Source: Lanius collurio
Taxonomy: Eukaryota; Chordata; Aves; Passeriformes; Laniidae
Direction of reading: 5' to 3'
DNA: 64,000 nucleotides
Assembly: GCA_020086605.1 (NCBI GenBank)
Contig: JACBWW010000007.1
Coordinates: 25,823,746 to 25,887,745 of the forward strand
This document shows, in pieces, positions 52,415 through 64,000 of the stretch (positions are counted from its first letter, which is position 1; each line of letters opens with the position of its first letter). The notes below the pieces were generated by a model. That model was given only the letters and a program-made list of their open reading frames with translations. It did no database searches and was not told the origin of the DNA. A program made the translations under genes and the position numbers.

Positions 52415-54633
52415 GCAGATGTGTATACTCGGATGGAAATTAATGGTACAAAACTTGGTGTAGAATATGATGGAGGAGGAGGTGATACTTCTTTATAAAC
52501 ATCTGCAAGAAAGTCGAAGTTACCTGTTCACAGCCATTCCCCTATACACTTTATTCACCCATTCTCTCATTCTACATATGTACAAGCAATAAGATGTCTG
52601 ACATGGACCACTTGGGTATGACACCAAGGACAAAGAGCACAAGCTGCCAAGTCTTCCATTTTGTCCCTGGACGACTTCTTCAGGGACATATAATCTCATT
52701 TTGGACAGATCTCGTACTGTTAGGAACTGTCATCTCTTATGGGGCAGTCCCTAGTGTGAGGATTGTTGATTTCAGGTCTTTAATCCTTAAGATAGGTTGC
52801 TGCTCATTGTGTCTTTTTTTCTTTTTTGGAAAATTTTCCTTGTGGTCTAATGGGAAAAAGTACATATGCAATGTTATATGGGATCTGTTCCCATGTCGAT
52901 GTCACTCTCCTGTTGTTAGGTTAAGGATCTGCTGGGGAGCCAGCCGGGCTGGGGTCTTTCATAGTGTAGGTCTTCTGGGCTTGGTATAACCACCCTTGTC
53001 TCCATTTTACTGCTGGAAAGAATATTTTTTGAGGGAAGTATCTATGCATTTAACCCTTTATTCTTCCAGTCCTTCTGGTGCTCGATTATACTTTGTTCCT
53101 ACCAACCTTCATGTTTCTATTCCAAATCTCCCCATCCTTTGGGCTCTCCTGGGCTCCAGGCAGACTCCCTGCCTGGGATGAGGCACAATGCAAGCACAGA
53201 GCTGACTGGCACAGCTGTATGGCTGGCTCCCATTTTGCCTAAATGAAACACTGTCCTCTGGCAATGGCAGCAAGGGATCCACCCTGGCCTGTGCAGGCTC
53301 TTTGACAGCTGATGTGGAGAAGCACTTTGTATTCAATACAATAAATTCAAAGGTGCTCACAGGTATTCGGAGCTGTGCTGAGCCTTAGTAATGGGGGTCT
53401 CTGTGAAGCAGCCCCCTTGTTCCCCCTGAATGGTGCAGCCCCCATGGCTGAGCAGATTTAGCTGCACTGTTTACAAGCAGCTCCCTCACTGCTGGAAGCA
53501 GCTGGCCCTGGGAGCCTCACATCTACAGTGATCCTGCAAATCCATGTGGCCAAATGCAAGTGACCATACTGGGCCTTTTCTGTTCATTTGTATGGCTTGC
53601 CTGGGTCAGCTCACGTGGGCTAAGTGCCATTGAAACTCTTCACCTTGAGAAAGCAGGTTGAATGATAGCCAGAAAATGTTTTGGTTTAGTTTGGTTTGAA
53701 GAAAGGAAAGATATGTTTCTTTATCACCCTATACTTCTATCCAATTGGCTTTTATGCACTGCATGGTCCCCTGTAAGCACCATAAAGCTTTACCATCTGT
53801 GGTGCCTTCAGCACTGCGACACAGCCTTACAAACTGAAAATTGTCATTGCACAACTCAGATCTGTATTATTGTATGAATGGAGCTCCAGCCTTCAGAAAC
53901 TATCATTTATAGCTTTCTTTTGAGTGAAGACTACTGGGTAGGCCTTTTAAAAAGGGGTGAAAATAGCTTTGAATTGAACAAATTGCAACAAATAGTGTCT
54001 AGTTGTATGTATGCCAGCCTGTGCCACAGGGAAGGTAGCTATTACAAATGCTCTGGGACTCCACTGCATCCTTTTATATTAGCTTTTTCTCCACTGCTGC
54101 ATCCTCTCCAGTAATGGTGTTAAATAATGCATATGTAATTTTGTTATTTTATACTGTGTTTTGCTTCTAACACTAGACTGAGGCTGTGTTTCCCTCCCTA
54201 CCCTGAAATTCAGTTGTGGATGTGGAAATTCTCTCATTTGTTGCTGCAGCATGCGAAGAATTAGAAAATATTGTTTGGAGCACACACCACGTTTCCATTG
54301 GCCTCTCCTGACTGAATCAGATGGTCAGACCCTGTCATGCCATCTGTAGTAAGCCCTGCAGGTGGGTGTGCCATGCCAAGAGATTTTGTTTGACAGCCTT
54401 TATTCATCAGATGGTTTTGCAGGCAGCTCATTACAGAATGATGAACCTGCCTGTTTCTGGTTAATTATCAACTTCACAGTCCGTTGGGTGAGATCAGTTT
54501 TCTTATAAGTGACTACTGATTCCTGTAAAAAGGATTTTTTTTTTCTCTTTTTACTGCACCATTTAAAAGTAAACTAGCATTTCAGCAGCTTTAATCACAA
54601 TTGTCTTTCAGTCTTCTATAGAGACATCTCCAC

Positions 54634-54656
54634 AAAAAAAAAAAAAAGAAAAAAAA
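54634..54656 (+). repeat. Poly-A tract
   Basis: Long A runs interrupted by one G. No retroposed gene body was recognised upstream. Confidence 0.8.
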
Positions 54657-55439
54657 TTGCCAAAAAATTGTTGATAAATTCTTGTACAGTGTACTGGTCA
54701 TCTTTGATAAATCCTTTGTTTCTGCTCTTAGCACATTCACACTATCAAGATGAGCCAAATCCTCTCTTCTTTAGCTTCACAAACATCAGAGAAGTTGCAT
54801 AGAGAAGAGTTTGGCCAGAATGAATGAGAAATACTTTTTCTCCCTTTTCTATGTAATTAATGATATAAAAATTAGTTTGAAAAAAAATCATCTATGTCTT
54901 TTTTTAAAGCTTGTGCTGTTTATTTGAAAAATTTACACCATTTCTTCTGTTGCTGGACAGCATCTATTGCATTCTGGATACTAGTTTATTTTCAGAAATT
55001 ATTTGGTTTGTTTACAATCTTTACCATTCAAAGGTGAATGAAAAATTCCTTTCATAACATCTTACCGTGGGTCAATGCAAGAGAAAGGAGTGCAGAGCAA
55101 CAGGAAATTGCTTCGGGAGCAGTGGTGCATAGAGAGACCAAGCAAAGAGTCAGATGCCACCAGATACAGTGTCCAAAAGCACTTCTCACGCCAAGAGAAG
55201 ATCAGGGATGGTATTTTACGCCTGGAGAAGTATTGAATTTGTTGGCATCACAGCAGTCTCTATACATTCGTTTAATTTGTATTCCAGGCTGAGTAAGGGC
55301 AAGCTATCAGGTTGTGATTAGAAAAGCATCACAGAAAGCTGTGTAAAGGAGGAAAAAATTGCATCACTGGTCTCACTCATTGCACAAGGCTTGATGAAAT
55401 GGGGTACCTCATGCTGCCCTCTCGCAGCAGGGGTGCTGT

Positions 55440-55712
55440 GACCCCATGCTGGTAGCGCTGGAAGGTGCCAGTGCGGAGTTCTGCCGCTGTCCCTGCTCCC
55501 CACAGGGGCACAGCAAAGCCCTGATTCCTTCCTGCTCTCCAGGGGCCACAGCCTCTCTCCCCACCCTGCGGGGCGCCCTGGGTTGCGCAGTCCCTCCTCT
55601 CTCGGCGCCCAGGGACACGATGCCCCCGTAGGTACCGCTCCCGACGGGGGGCACAGCTCCCTGCAGAGCATCCAGCCGGCACCGCACAAACTCTGCTCCC
55701 CGAGAATGCAGG
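55440..55712. promoter_or_regulatory. CpG-rich patch, possible promoter or unmethylated element
   Basis: By eye there are about 16 CpGs in roughly 270 nt of GC-rich sequence (for example ctgcggggcgccc, ctcggcgcccag, taccgctcccgacggggg), while the kilobases on either side have very few. Several frames are open on both strands, as expected for GC-rich DNA; none looks like a known protein. It could be the promoter of a non-coding transcript or a small CpG island. A GC-rich repeat is also possible. Confidence 0.4.
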
Positions 55713-56889
55713 TGAACCCACAGGGCTGGTGGAAATGCTCCCAGCTGGTAGTGAATAGGGGAAATTCAGTCTAAAAAATGCAGGTTAGAGAGTGCACTAG
55801 CCTGCAAGGGAACTCCTGGTATGAAATCGTGACAGGCAAAATAAAGCATTTTCTCACTACAAACTGGCTTCTGTCTTCATATTACATCTCCAAACAGAAT
55901 TACTCAACAGTGGAGAAAACACACCTTTGCAAAACACAAATGTAGTTAAGGAATGCACAAATGAAAATACCATGCTCTTCCATAATAGAATTCTGGGTGG
56001 ATTTTCAAAAATGGTAAAATGTCACCTATGTAGGAGGCAAAACAATTGTCCCATGTTATCCAGCTGGTTCTCCATTCTGTCTGTTGCAACACATTCAGAG
56101 GCATCTTGGGAAATGCCTTTATATGTTATGTATATAAACCATAGTTAAAATGGACAGAGAAGCATTCTCTTTGGGAAAATGCACACCAAGAACATTAAAG
56201 GATGTTTCACAACTGTATAGTGTTCTATTGAGGAGCTAAGAAATTGATTTACTCACAACAAATATTGATTTTATGACAGAGTTCTTTAATCACAAAGTTA
56301 AATTATCTGTCTTTATAAACTATTTTGGCAGCCAGTTTGTTGCATGTAATACAGCAGTGTAAGCAATTATGTGCAATTCCTGCTGTAATCACTGGGTGGC
56401 ATTTGCATGTGTTGGAAGAGTTCAATTTTGGATGGCAAATGAAATGGAATATTGCATTTTACACAGGGTAATGAAGTGTAAGCAGCAGACTAGTGACAGA
56501 AATAAGAATACAGGTAAATGCTAGATATAGATTCATAAAAATTCCAGAATAAATATATAAAATATGTCATTAAAATACTTTAAGATTACTGTAAGGTGCT
56601 TGGTGATAAGTAGTGTCATCAAGGCTAATCTCAGGTTAAGCTTGTTATTGAGAGAATAGTGACTATTAGTCTTTGTGACTGTGTCCCAGATATCATCCCA
56701 TTGGTCAGGTGGGATCCAGGCACATTGCTCAACTCACACTTAGGCTCACATAAGATCAGCATGGAAAAGCAAACAACCATTGGGCTCACATGATGACCCC
56801 AGGCAGCCCTGGGTGCACCAGGATGGCCTCATATAGACCCAGCTGCAGAGGCCACATCAGTGTGTGGTGCTGCTCCTGCACAGGTCAGA

Positions 56890-56916
56890 TTTCCCTTCCC
56901 TTCCCTTCCCTTCCCT
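56890..56916 (+). repeat. (TTCCC)n simple repeat abutting the gap
   Basis: About five TTCCC units run directly into the run of N. The repeat probably continues into the unsequenced interval and caused the assembly break. Confidence 0.9.
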
Positions 56917-57313
56917 NNNNNNNNNNNNNNNNNNNNNNNNNNNNNNNNNNNNNNNNNNNNNNNNNNNNNNNNNNNNNNNNNNNNNNNNNNNNNNNNNNNN
57001 NNNNNNNNNNNNNNNNNNNNNNNNNNNNNNNNNNNNNNNNNNNNNNNNNNNNNNNNNNNNNNNNNNNNNNNNNNNNNNNNNNNNNNNNNNNNNNNNNNNN
57101 NNNNNNNNNNNNNNNNNNNNNNNNNNNNNNNNNNNNNNNNNNNNNNNNNNNNNNNNNNNNNNNNNNNNNNNNNNNNNNNNNNNNNNNNNNNNNNNNNNNN
57201 NNNNNNNNNNNNNNNNNNNNNNNNNNNNNNNNNNNNNNNNNNNNNNNNNNNNNNNNNNNNNNNNNNNNNNNNNNNNNNNNNNNNNNNNNNNNNNNNNNNN
57301 NNNNNNNNNNNNN
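56917..57313. other. Assembly gap (397 N)
   Basis: Unknown bases; any open frame spanning this interval is an artefact. The size may be an estimate. The right flank resumes in ordinary sequence (gttgtttctcag) without the TTCCC repeat. Confidence 0.99.
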
Positions 57314-59837
57314 GTTGTTTCTCAGAAAAAGAACTGCCACAAGTCTTTTATTGAGCCATTTATTTCCTCTGGCTCCATCATCATCACCCCTTTTCCAACA
57401 AACACAGTCAGGGCCATGAACACCAATTATTGAGTTAGTAAAGTTGCAGAATTGTGGTGATTTGCTACATACTGCTTTACCTCCCTCATGCTGGACTCTT
57501 TCTCTGGCAAAAAGCAAGAATTGAAACAGGAGGTCCATCTAAAGTGAGACCATCTGTATGAGACTGATGCATTAACCTACTCACCACAAACAGTCCCTGC
57601 TGCATCCTAATCACCACACGAACACGACCAGTCTCCAGTCATGATGTCAAAAATGCTCCCTTCCTGATGTGTTTGCTCTTTGGTCTGCCACCTGCATCCA
57701 CCCACAGGCACCTGAGTGCATCAGAAATGGATCCATCAACTACTGCTGGGAACAGAAAGTCAGTCAGTGGCACTCCCTGTTCAAACTGGAAACAGAGATG
57801 TTAATTTTTCAGCATTGCAAAGTTACATCTAACCACCCACTGCATAAATAACTTTTTTTTTTTTGCTTCAGGTCTGAATCATGAAGTCTCCAGGTCATTC
57901 CCAGCCTGGCAGTAGCTGGAAAGATGGGGGTGTCCAGGCCTGTGTGTCCTGGTTCTCTGTGTGCAAACAGATGAATCAGTGCACAGCTCTTTCTCTGGAC
58001 TGCCTGTAAAGATGCTCTCAGACTGGGATCTGCTCCCTAATTTGGTAAACTTTGTTTTGGTAGCTATCACTGTAGGCAAGAAACTGAGACTGATGGAGAA
58101 AAACAAGGATTTTTATGAATCAGATTGTGTTGAGGGGGAAAACAATCAAAATAACTCACAGCACAAGCCTGATATGCTGTTATGAAGCTCCAGGCACTTC
58201 CACAGATATAAATAAACCCACAGCATAGTACCCTGCCACCACCACTTTAGCAGAGTGTGGAGCTGTTTACACATGCAGGAGCACTACTTCTGCCACCACA
58301 CTCCCGGAGCATTCCCTCCAGATGAGAAATGCCACCACAGCTGCATCTGGAGCCACCTTCCGCAGGCTGGGGACACGCTGCAGGGCACAGAGTCCCCAGG
58401 GCCACCGAGGGCAAACTCATGGGGAGACTCTCCCAGAGAGCAGAGAATTCTATGAAAAAGTTGTCTTAAAATTCCCTGTGCAGTTTTAAGAAAGACATCC
58501 ACTGTGCATAGACACAATCTCATGGCGTCATCTCCTACTTTATATTCCCCCATCTCAAAGGCCAGCTGCAGACAGATGTGCTTTCACTTATTGGCACATT
58601 AGTCCACCAACAATTATTAATCAGCAGACATGCTGTAGGCTAAAAATAAGTAAATACCAAAGGGAGATTTAAATATAATTTTTTCCCGCCAAGAGTATTT
58701 GAAGGGCTGTATTTTGCTAATTTCAAATAGTATATTGAAATCACTTCTGCTTTGGGAAATAATATTTCATTTTTCAGGTATCAAATGAACTTCTCTATTC
58801 TTTCTTTAGTGATACAATCTTGTTTTTAAGACAATATAAATTCAGTTCTTCTTTTTTTCTTTCAAAAAGCACTATTTTGCAAATGTTTTTGTAATGGCAG
58901 GATGTTAGAAATGGAAAAGCTCAGCACAGTTTACTGAAGGAAGATTTTCTCTGACTCAGAATAGATTGGGAAGGGATTCCAGCACAAAGGTGAGGTAAAT
59001 CAATACACATCACCTGCAATGAAAATAAGAATTGTAACACAATAAGGGAAGAGTAAACACTGTTTAAATATATAAGACACAACTGAGGAGTTTTTTTTTC
59101 GTAAAGTAATCTGAGGTAACAATGTTGTTTAAAACCAACAGATGCCTTTGAAGCATTTTATCAGGATCAGCTATCTTGTAGAAACTTCTTAAGTGAAATA
59201 AGAGATTCTGTACCAGCATCACTATCTCCATAAGACTACAGATAAAGTATATAAAGAATGCTTCAAAGCCAGGAAGCTCATTTCCAAATTGCAGTCTCAC
59301 AAATCATCAAAATCACCTCAGAGTATCTTACAGCTAGCTTGTTAGTGGCCTAATGCTTCTGTTCTTCATCTTTCAGACTCATAAGACAGCTTATGTAATT
59401 TAACTATGTTCATTATTCCAGTCTCACTTTTTTTACTTAATAATAGCACCTGTCACAAGGATGCCGGTGATTTTTGAGTAGAAGGGTATTGGACAAAGAG
59501 GTCCTTATGTTTTGATTGGCATACTCAAAATAATTTGGTAATTCCTTTAAGAGATGTTTATTTAAACATCTGTAAGGACTCTAGATTTCAACTTACTTTT
59601 TGTGTCTCAAAAACTTTATGATAGAAGTTGGAAACACAAACAATTCCAAATGAAATTGAAGCACCACATCTGTTGCCATTGTAAATATAAAGTAAATAGG
59701 AACAGAGACTCAAATAAACAGCACCTAACTGAAAAATAAAGGCAAGTCTGAATTTATTGCTCTGTTTAGAATTCATTAGTTTTCTGCCTTTAAATTCAGA
59801 AATGCAGCCAAGTCGTACCTATGATGCCTTTTCCTGG
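57314..59837. other. Intergenic region between gap and LTR
   Basis: No gene was recognised. A moderately GC-rich stretch at about 58,250-58,460 is open on both strands but resembles nothing I know. The remainder is AT-rich. Confidence 0.65.
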
Positions 59838-60216
59838 TGTTAAAATCAAGAGTCAGACATGGTTAGAAGGGCAAAAAGGGATTTTACCTTGGTGTTTATT
59901 TTAAGGATCCTTAGGTGCACACACCCAGGTCAGGTGCACTGAAGTGCACCTGCAAATGCACCCCAATGCACCCGCAAATGCCCACACAAAATGCCCATCC
60001 CAGCAAGATCTGGTATCACATTATAGGTCTTTCTAATTAGCATACCTATCAAAATTCCCCAATGAAAGGCTTGAGTGAGCTCCCCTCCCCAAGGAACCTT
60101 CCCCTGGATGGTTCTATCTTAGTTTACAGAATGTGTTCTGGAGAGGGCCTTGGGGTCTGGGGCACATTGACTTCTACTTACAAACCTTCTAAAATATTTA
60201 GTCTCCTAGTTTAACA
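59838..60216 (-). mobile_element. Probable solitary retroviral LTR
   Basis: Read on the minus strand, the element starts TGTTAAAC and ends TTTTAACA, a seven-base inverted terminal repeat (TGTTAAA...TTTAACA) of the TG...CA type, 379 nt apart. An AATAAA (plus-strand tttatt at 59895-59900) sits about 60 nt from the 3' end, where the polyadenylation signal of an LTR belongs. Internal minus-strand segments such as ATTTTGATAGGTATGCTAAT resemble avian ERV LTRs as I remember them. There is no adjacent retroviral coding sequence, so it would be a solo LTR. I could not find a target-site duplication flanking these ends, so the boundaries or the identity may be wrong. Confidence 0.45.
59931..59952. repeat. 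22-bp perfect palindrome with 2-bp spacer
   Basis: The arms CAGGTGCACT and AGTGCACCTG flank GA inside the probable LTR. The arm ends are CAGGTG E-boxes. AATGCACCC-like units follow directly (59,956-59,985). Confidence 0.85.
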
Positions 60217-63200
60217 AACAAGCCCAAGAATGTAGGCAAAAGCATCAGGAACAGAAGCTGCAAAAGGCATGAAAGGGGTATAAAATAAAAATAAAAAAAT
60301 CTTCATGGCATCACCGACTAAAAAATTACACTATTGACTGATAAAAGCCTAGGCAAAGGAGTAGAATATTTGTAAATCTGGGTCTGTGAAACCCACTAAC
60401 TCCCCTGCTAAGACAAAAAAAGCAGGTTCTGAATCATGATGGGGATGTGCAGACCTTGGAAGCTCTTGGGAAGCCTCACCACTGTCTTGCATGAGGTCAA
60501 GGTTTAAGCTGAAGAGTGTCAGAGGTGTAAAAATGAGTTCAGGATCGGGGAAGGGGAGGCAGTAGAGAATGGGAGGCATTGCATTGGATTCCAAGAGGTT
60601 TAAAAATTGACGTGCAGAGGTAAAGGGCAGTTAGAGCTGTACACAGATGAACCAACACCTCCCAGCCACATGAAAACAAAATGCTGACAAGTCAAAAATT
60701 CTGTGATTTTAGAAGCGAAGATGCTAATTTTTTTAGGTGTACAGATGCCATGCTGGCATGGGGGTACATGAGGTGGGTGGAGAAGCCCATGTTAGGAAGG
60801 CTTGAGAACCAGTACTGGGCAAGAAGATGGCTCATGAATGGCACACAGCAGTGAGAGAAGGGAGCTCTCCACAGATGGGCTGTATCACTGGAGAGACTTA
60901 CAGGTGTATGAGCAAGCTAATACACAACAAATTCTTAATAACTTCCAAAAAAAAAAAAAAAAAAGCATTTCAGATGGAGTTAAAGGAATCATTACAATAA
61001 CCTCAGGCTATCTACAGCCACTTAAATAATTCAAATCCTGGATCATTCTTACTGTTAATGTGCTATTGTTTTAGACATGCTACCAATTTATAGAAGGTTA
61101 ATGTGGATTGCTGAGGAATTCAATTCCTCAGTTTTCAACAGCCAATAAGAAAGAACATTTATTGTTGAAGGAACCAATTTCAAAATGACAGGACTCTTCT
61201 ATTCTTTATCCTCTTTAAGATTATAATGTGCCTATTTATCAAGAAAATACACCAGTTTACACAAATTCCTACCTCTTTAGTGGGAAAATAGAGGAGGGAT
61301 TTATTCTTCCCCCAGGCCTTTTTATAATCTTTTTTTTTTTAATTATACACTATATAAGATTATACACATTTTCTCACTCAATTACTTAGTTATAAATTCA
61401 CAAGACAATATATTCATGTTTGGGGAAAATGCAATAAGCGGGGATCATTTATTCACCCTATTTGATTATTTCTGCCAAGTCTATTTCATTATCCCAGTCC
61501 TACAAAATATAAGGAAAAGTTTTTAAATTAGCTATTTCTTTCTGAATGAAACATCCAAGTACTAAAGTATCATGGATTTTACACACTGGGTCACATGTAT
61601 CTGTCTATTTGTATTTGAAGCACATTTTGAAAAATTAAGCTACTTTGAAATGAACAAAATGGATATATTCTTTCCAGAAAAATACTAAAATGCTGATCTG
61701 TACCTAAAAACCAGTCATATTTATTGGCAAGGTGGTGTGTACTACTGAGATACTTTGCACTGGAATAGTTACTTACTGCAAAAGTAAGTGAAAAAATAAG
61801 ATAGTGTCTCAGGAATATATATATTTTTTTCATTTCTTAATTTACACAGGCACTCCTCTGTCCAAGTGGCTGGTAAAATATGGAGTAAACTAAAACTATA
61901 AAATTCCTGGGCATTTTAGTAAAACTATCACAACAGAAACACCCTTTTAAGTAACTAAATAGAAATCATGTACTTTGAAAACAGGGACATCATTAGGGAA
62001 AAACAATCCCAGTAAAACCATCAGCATTAGGTCATCAGATTATTCCCCACTGGAATGTGTAAATTCAGCTCTGCTCCTGCTGAGGTCACCATTGGTGTTC
62101 TCCATAGGGTGGTGGTATTTACCTTCCTGTCATTAACTCACAGACAGCCTTTGGATGGGACAGTGGAAGAAAATCCCACTCCTATGTACAACACAACAGC
62201 TGCACTGACTCTCCACCTTGGGGAAGAATTAATAATCTAATGAATGTGATCACAAATGAGAATTAATTCCCAAAGACACTGCATATCCTAAGAAAGGTCA
62301 TGGGATCTTCAAATCCAACAGCTGCTCTCCTGGACTATTTTAGCCTATGCTGACAAACAAACAAAAGCTGTCAAACAGGGAAGATTGCTGAACTGGCCTG
62401 ACTGTCTTGTATTATTGCTTCTTATAGTTGTATTGAAAAATACATATAACTCCAATGAAACAAGATTTTCTTTGCTTTCTCTGATTTATCTCATGCAGTT
62501 GATTTGGGGTGATTAAAGAAGCTGGTATAGTATCTGCATTCAGACACATCTAGATGATTTGTTAATTAGAAGATTTCATACTAATTTGAAAAAAAGAAAG
62601 GAGATTCTGATAAAAAACCCCAGAAATTCACTCCTTTCTGGAAGCTTGTGTGTTATCTATCAACTCATATCCAAATACAGTTTAAAAATTCTAGTAGTAT
62701 ACTAACCCATTCAATGAGTGCTGAGTTTTCCTAAGTGAAGTTGAGAAGAGGCAAAATTAAAACAAAAGCTTAAAAAGTTGTAGGCAGCATTAAAATATAT
62801 TACCAATGAGTAAAGTAGAAGTGTGAATGGGACTCAGCTACAGAAATCTTAGAAAACAATCAACCAACCCTGTGCAGTTTATCAGCATAAACAGTCATGA
62901 AGAGCCAGTAGAAAGCTCAGGTCAGGGCTGTGGAGGGGAAATGCTTTTTTCTGTGTTGCACAATTACTTATAACATTAGCAAATTCCATCCAGTTTGTTC
63001 ATGAATTTTATGTATAGGTCCTGTGATTTAGCAGTTTGGAAAACAACATATACCTGCTTCATACAGGACAAAGTAAGGCAAAGGTTTGGTGGATTTTTGC
63101 ATTTTAGGAATGATTGTGGTTTTAGTTTTCAGTATTTGGTCACTGAGGTGAGGGGAAGAGAGAAGCACGAATGTACACAACAGAGCCTGTGCAGAGGGAA

Positions 63201-63300
63201 GAGTACACACTTTACAGAAACAGCAGACTCTCACCAACCATGAATTTTGGAAGTTTTTGGCAGGTTCTGCGTTTCTGCTCATGCTTGAGAACATTTCAAA
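60217..63300. other. Intergenic region, AT-rich
   Basis: No gene was recognised; short AT-rich frames only. It includes the poly-A tract at 60,947 and AT-rich runs near 61,330 and 61,815. Confidence 0.65.
60947..60964 (+). repeat. Poly-A tract
   Basis: Eighteen consecutive A residues; no associated retroposed body was recognised. Confidence 0.85.
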
Positions 63301-63329
63301 GGAAGGATTACAAAAGAAGACATCACATG

Positions 63330-63860
63330 TTCAGGTCGAAACTGTAACTGGGGCTCCGGGGACAGGGAAGGGGCAGGTACAGAGGCAGCGCACGCTGATG
63401 TGAAGGACTCGCTTCAAAGCCTTTCCTTTCTACCTGTGTGCGCACGTAAGGATCACAGCCCGGCACAGGAGTCACCGCCTCCCCATTTAGACAATTAGGA
63501 GGAGGATTAGTTAACCCGGGACTTCTTTACCGACCTGTGCCTCTGACCTAAATACCACAGCTAAGCACCAGGGATCTGTGAATGCAGCACTTGAAGCGGG
63601 AACCAGACTGGTACAAACCCGGCACTGGTCAGCCTTTGCTCGAACCAAGCGCTTTACGAACATGCAGCTGCTGCCTTCCACCTATGAATTATGAATTTCT
63701 CAGCATATTCACGGGGTAAGGCTGCCACATACCACAAACCTGAGGTCGAAGAAAAGACCAAAGTAGTATCACCTCCTTAAAGCAATAATTAACGTGACGA
63801 AACAGAAGCATTAAACCTCCTACTCTTTTGCTTTTCCCCTGGGAGGGTTTTCTCGGCTAG
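63330..63860. promoter_or_regulatory. CpG-enriched stretch at window end, possible promoter shoulder
   Basis: By eye about 20 CpGs fall in some 530 nt, well above the window background but below a dense CpG island. A donor-like ggg|gtaagg has its GT at 63716-63717. By mammalian gene order a FANCB/MOSPD2 locus would be expected somewhere beyond GLRA2, but nothing in this sequence identifies that gene. Confidence 0.3.
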
Positions 63861-64000
63861 AAACTCCTGCTAAGTACTGATGTTCACCTTGTCCTTACCC
63901 AGTGGCATACCTGGAGTGCAGAAAAGAAAGTACTGAAAAAAACTGCAACCAAACCCCAAAATAAATGAGACTAGGCAACAACTTAAATGCTCAAATTTAT

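Larger units (their letters stand above)
50443..55400. other. Intergenic region after the CR1 fragment
   Basis: No gene was recognised. The stretch 51,240-52,440 has the mixed look of old interspersed repeat, possibly LTR-derived, but I could not identify ends, a primer-binding site or any coding remnant. The TAAGTA-rich tract and a small palindrome within it are listed separately. Open frames such as 52594-52989 have no supporting features. Confidence 0.6.

Noticed and set aside
55318..55721. Overlapping minus-strand frames with Arg/Gly/Ala-rich translations
   Set aside because: GC-rich DNA lacks stop codons in several frames at once; there is no conserved motif or splice context.
56790..57538. 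Apparent long open frames of about 160-217 codons on both strands
   Set aside because: They run through the block of N bases and are artefacts of the gap.
32760..64000. Possible FANCB exons, expected near GLRA2 by mammalian gene order
   Set aside because: No long minus-strand exon-like frame or recognisable FANCB segment was found, so the gene is probably beyond the window.
1..64000. A prokaryotic-type system (operon, CRISPR array, defence island)
   Set aside because: The sequence is clearly vertebrate: spliced GLRA2 exons, CR1 LINE, CpG depletion and large introns.

Overview
This is vertebrate nuclear DNA, almost certainly avian and probably passerine. It is AT-rich and CpG-depleted, with large introns and few interspersed repeats. 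One repeat is a decayed CR1 LINE 3' end with the avian-type tail, and one looks like a solitary retroviral LTR. There are no operons, ribosome binding sites, CRISPR arrays or prokaryotic genes; nearly all open frames here are chance frames.

The one gene recognised with certainty is GLRA2 (glycine receptor alpha-2 subunit), on the + strand. Only its 3' part lies in the window: the end of an upstream intron (1-4479), the exon coding transmembrane segment 3 (TM3) and the basic start of the TM3-TM4 loop (4480-4629), a 26.6 kb intron (4630-31230), and the terminal exon coding the rest of the loop, TM4 and the C-terminus (31231-31509). A 3' UTR of about 1.2 kb follows, ending near a good AATAAA at 32726. 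The earlier exons (signal peptide, ligand-binding domain, TM1-TM2) must lie before position 1.

The most interesting element lies inside the large intron at 6433-6552. It is a 120-nt stretch that behaves like an undescribed GLRA2 cassette exon. It is open throughout in the frame needed, is phase 0 at both ends, follows about 99 nt without any AG, and keeps 8 CpGs in CpG-poor DNA. It sits in the same intron that carries the alternative loop exon of the paralogue GLRA3. If spliced in, it would add 40 (or 38) Ser/Arg-rich residues to the cytoplasmic loop without breaking the frame. A second CpG-retaining islet at 9700-9760, with a perfect splice donor, may be a conserved non-coding element or another minor exon.

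From about 32.76 kb to the end I see no recognisable protein-coding gene. This intergenic part holds microsatellites (notably (AC)17), the CR1 fragment (49.77-50.44 kb), a TAAGTA-rich tract, a CpG-rich patch (55.44-55.71 kb), a sequencing gap flanked by a (TTCCC)n repeat (56.89-57.31 kb), a probable minus-strand LTR (59.84-60.22 kb), and rising CpG density in the last 0.6 kb. That rise may be the shoulder of the next gene's promoter.
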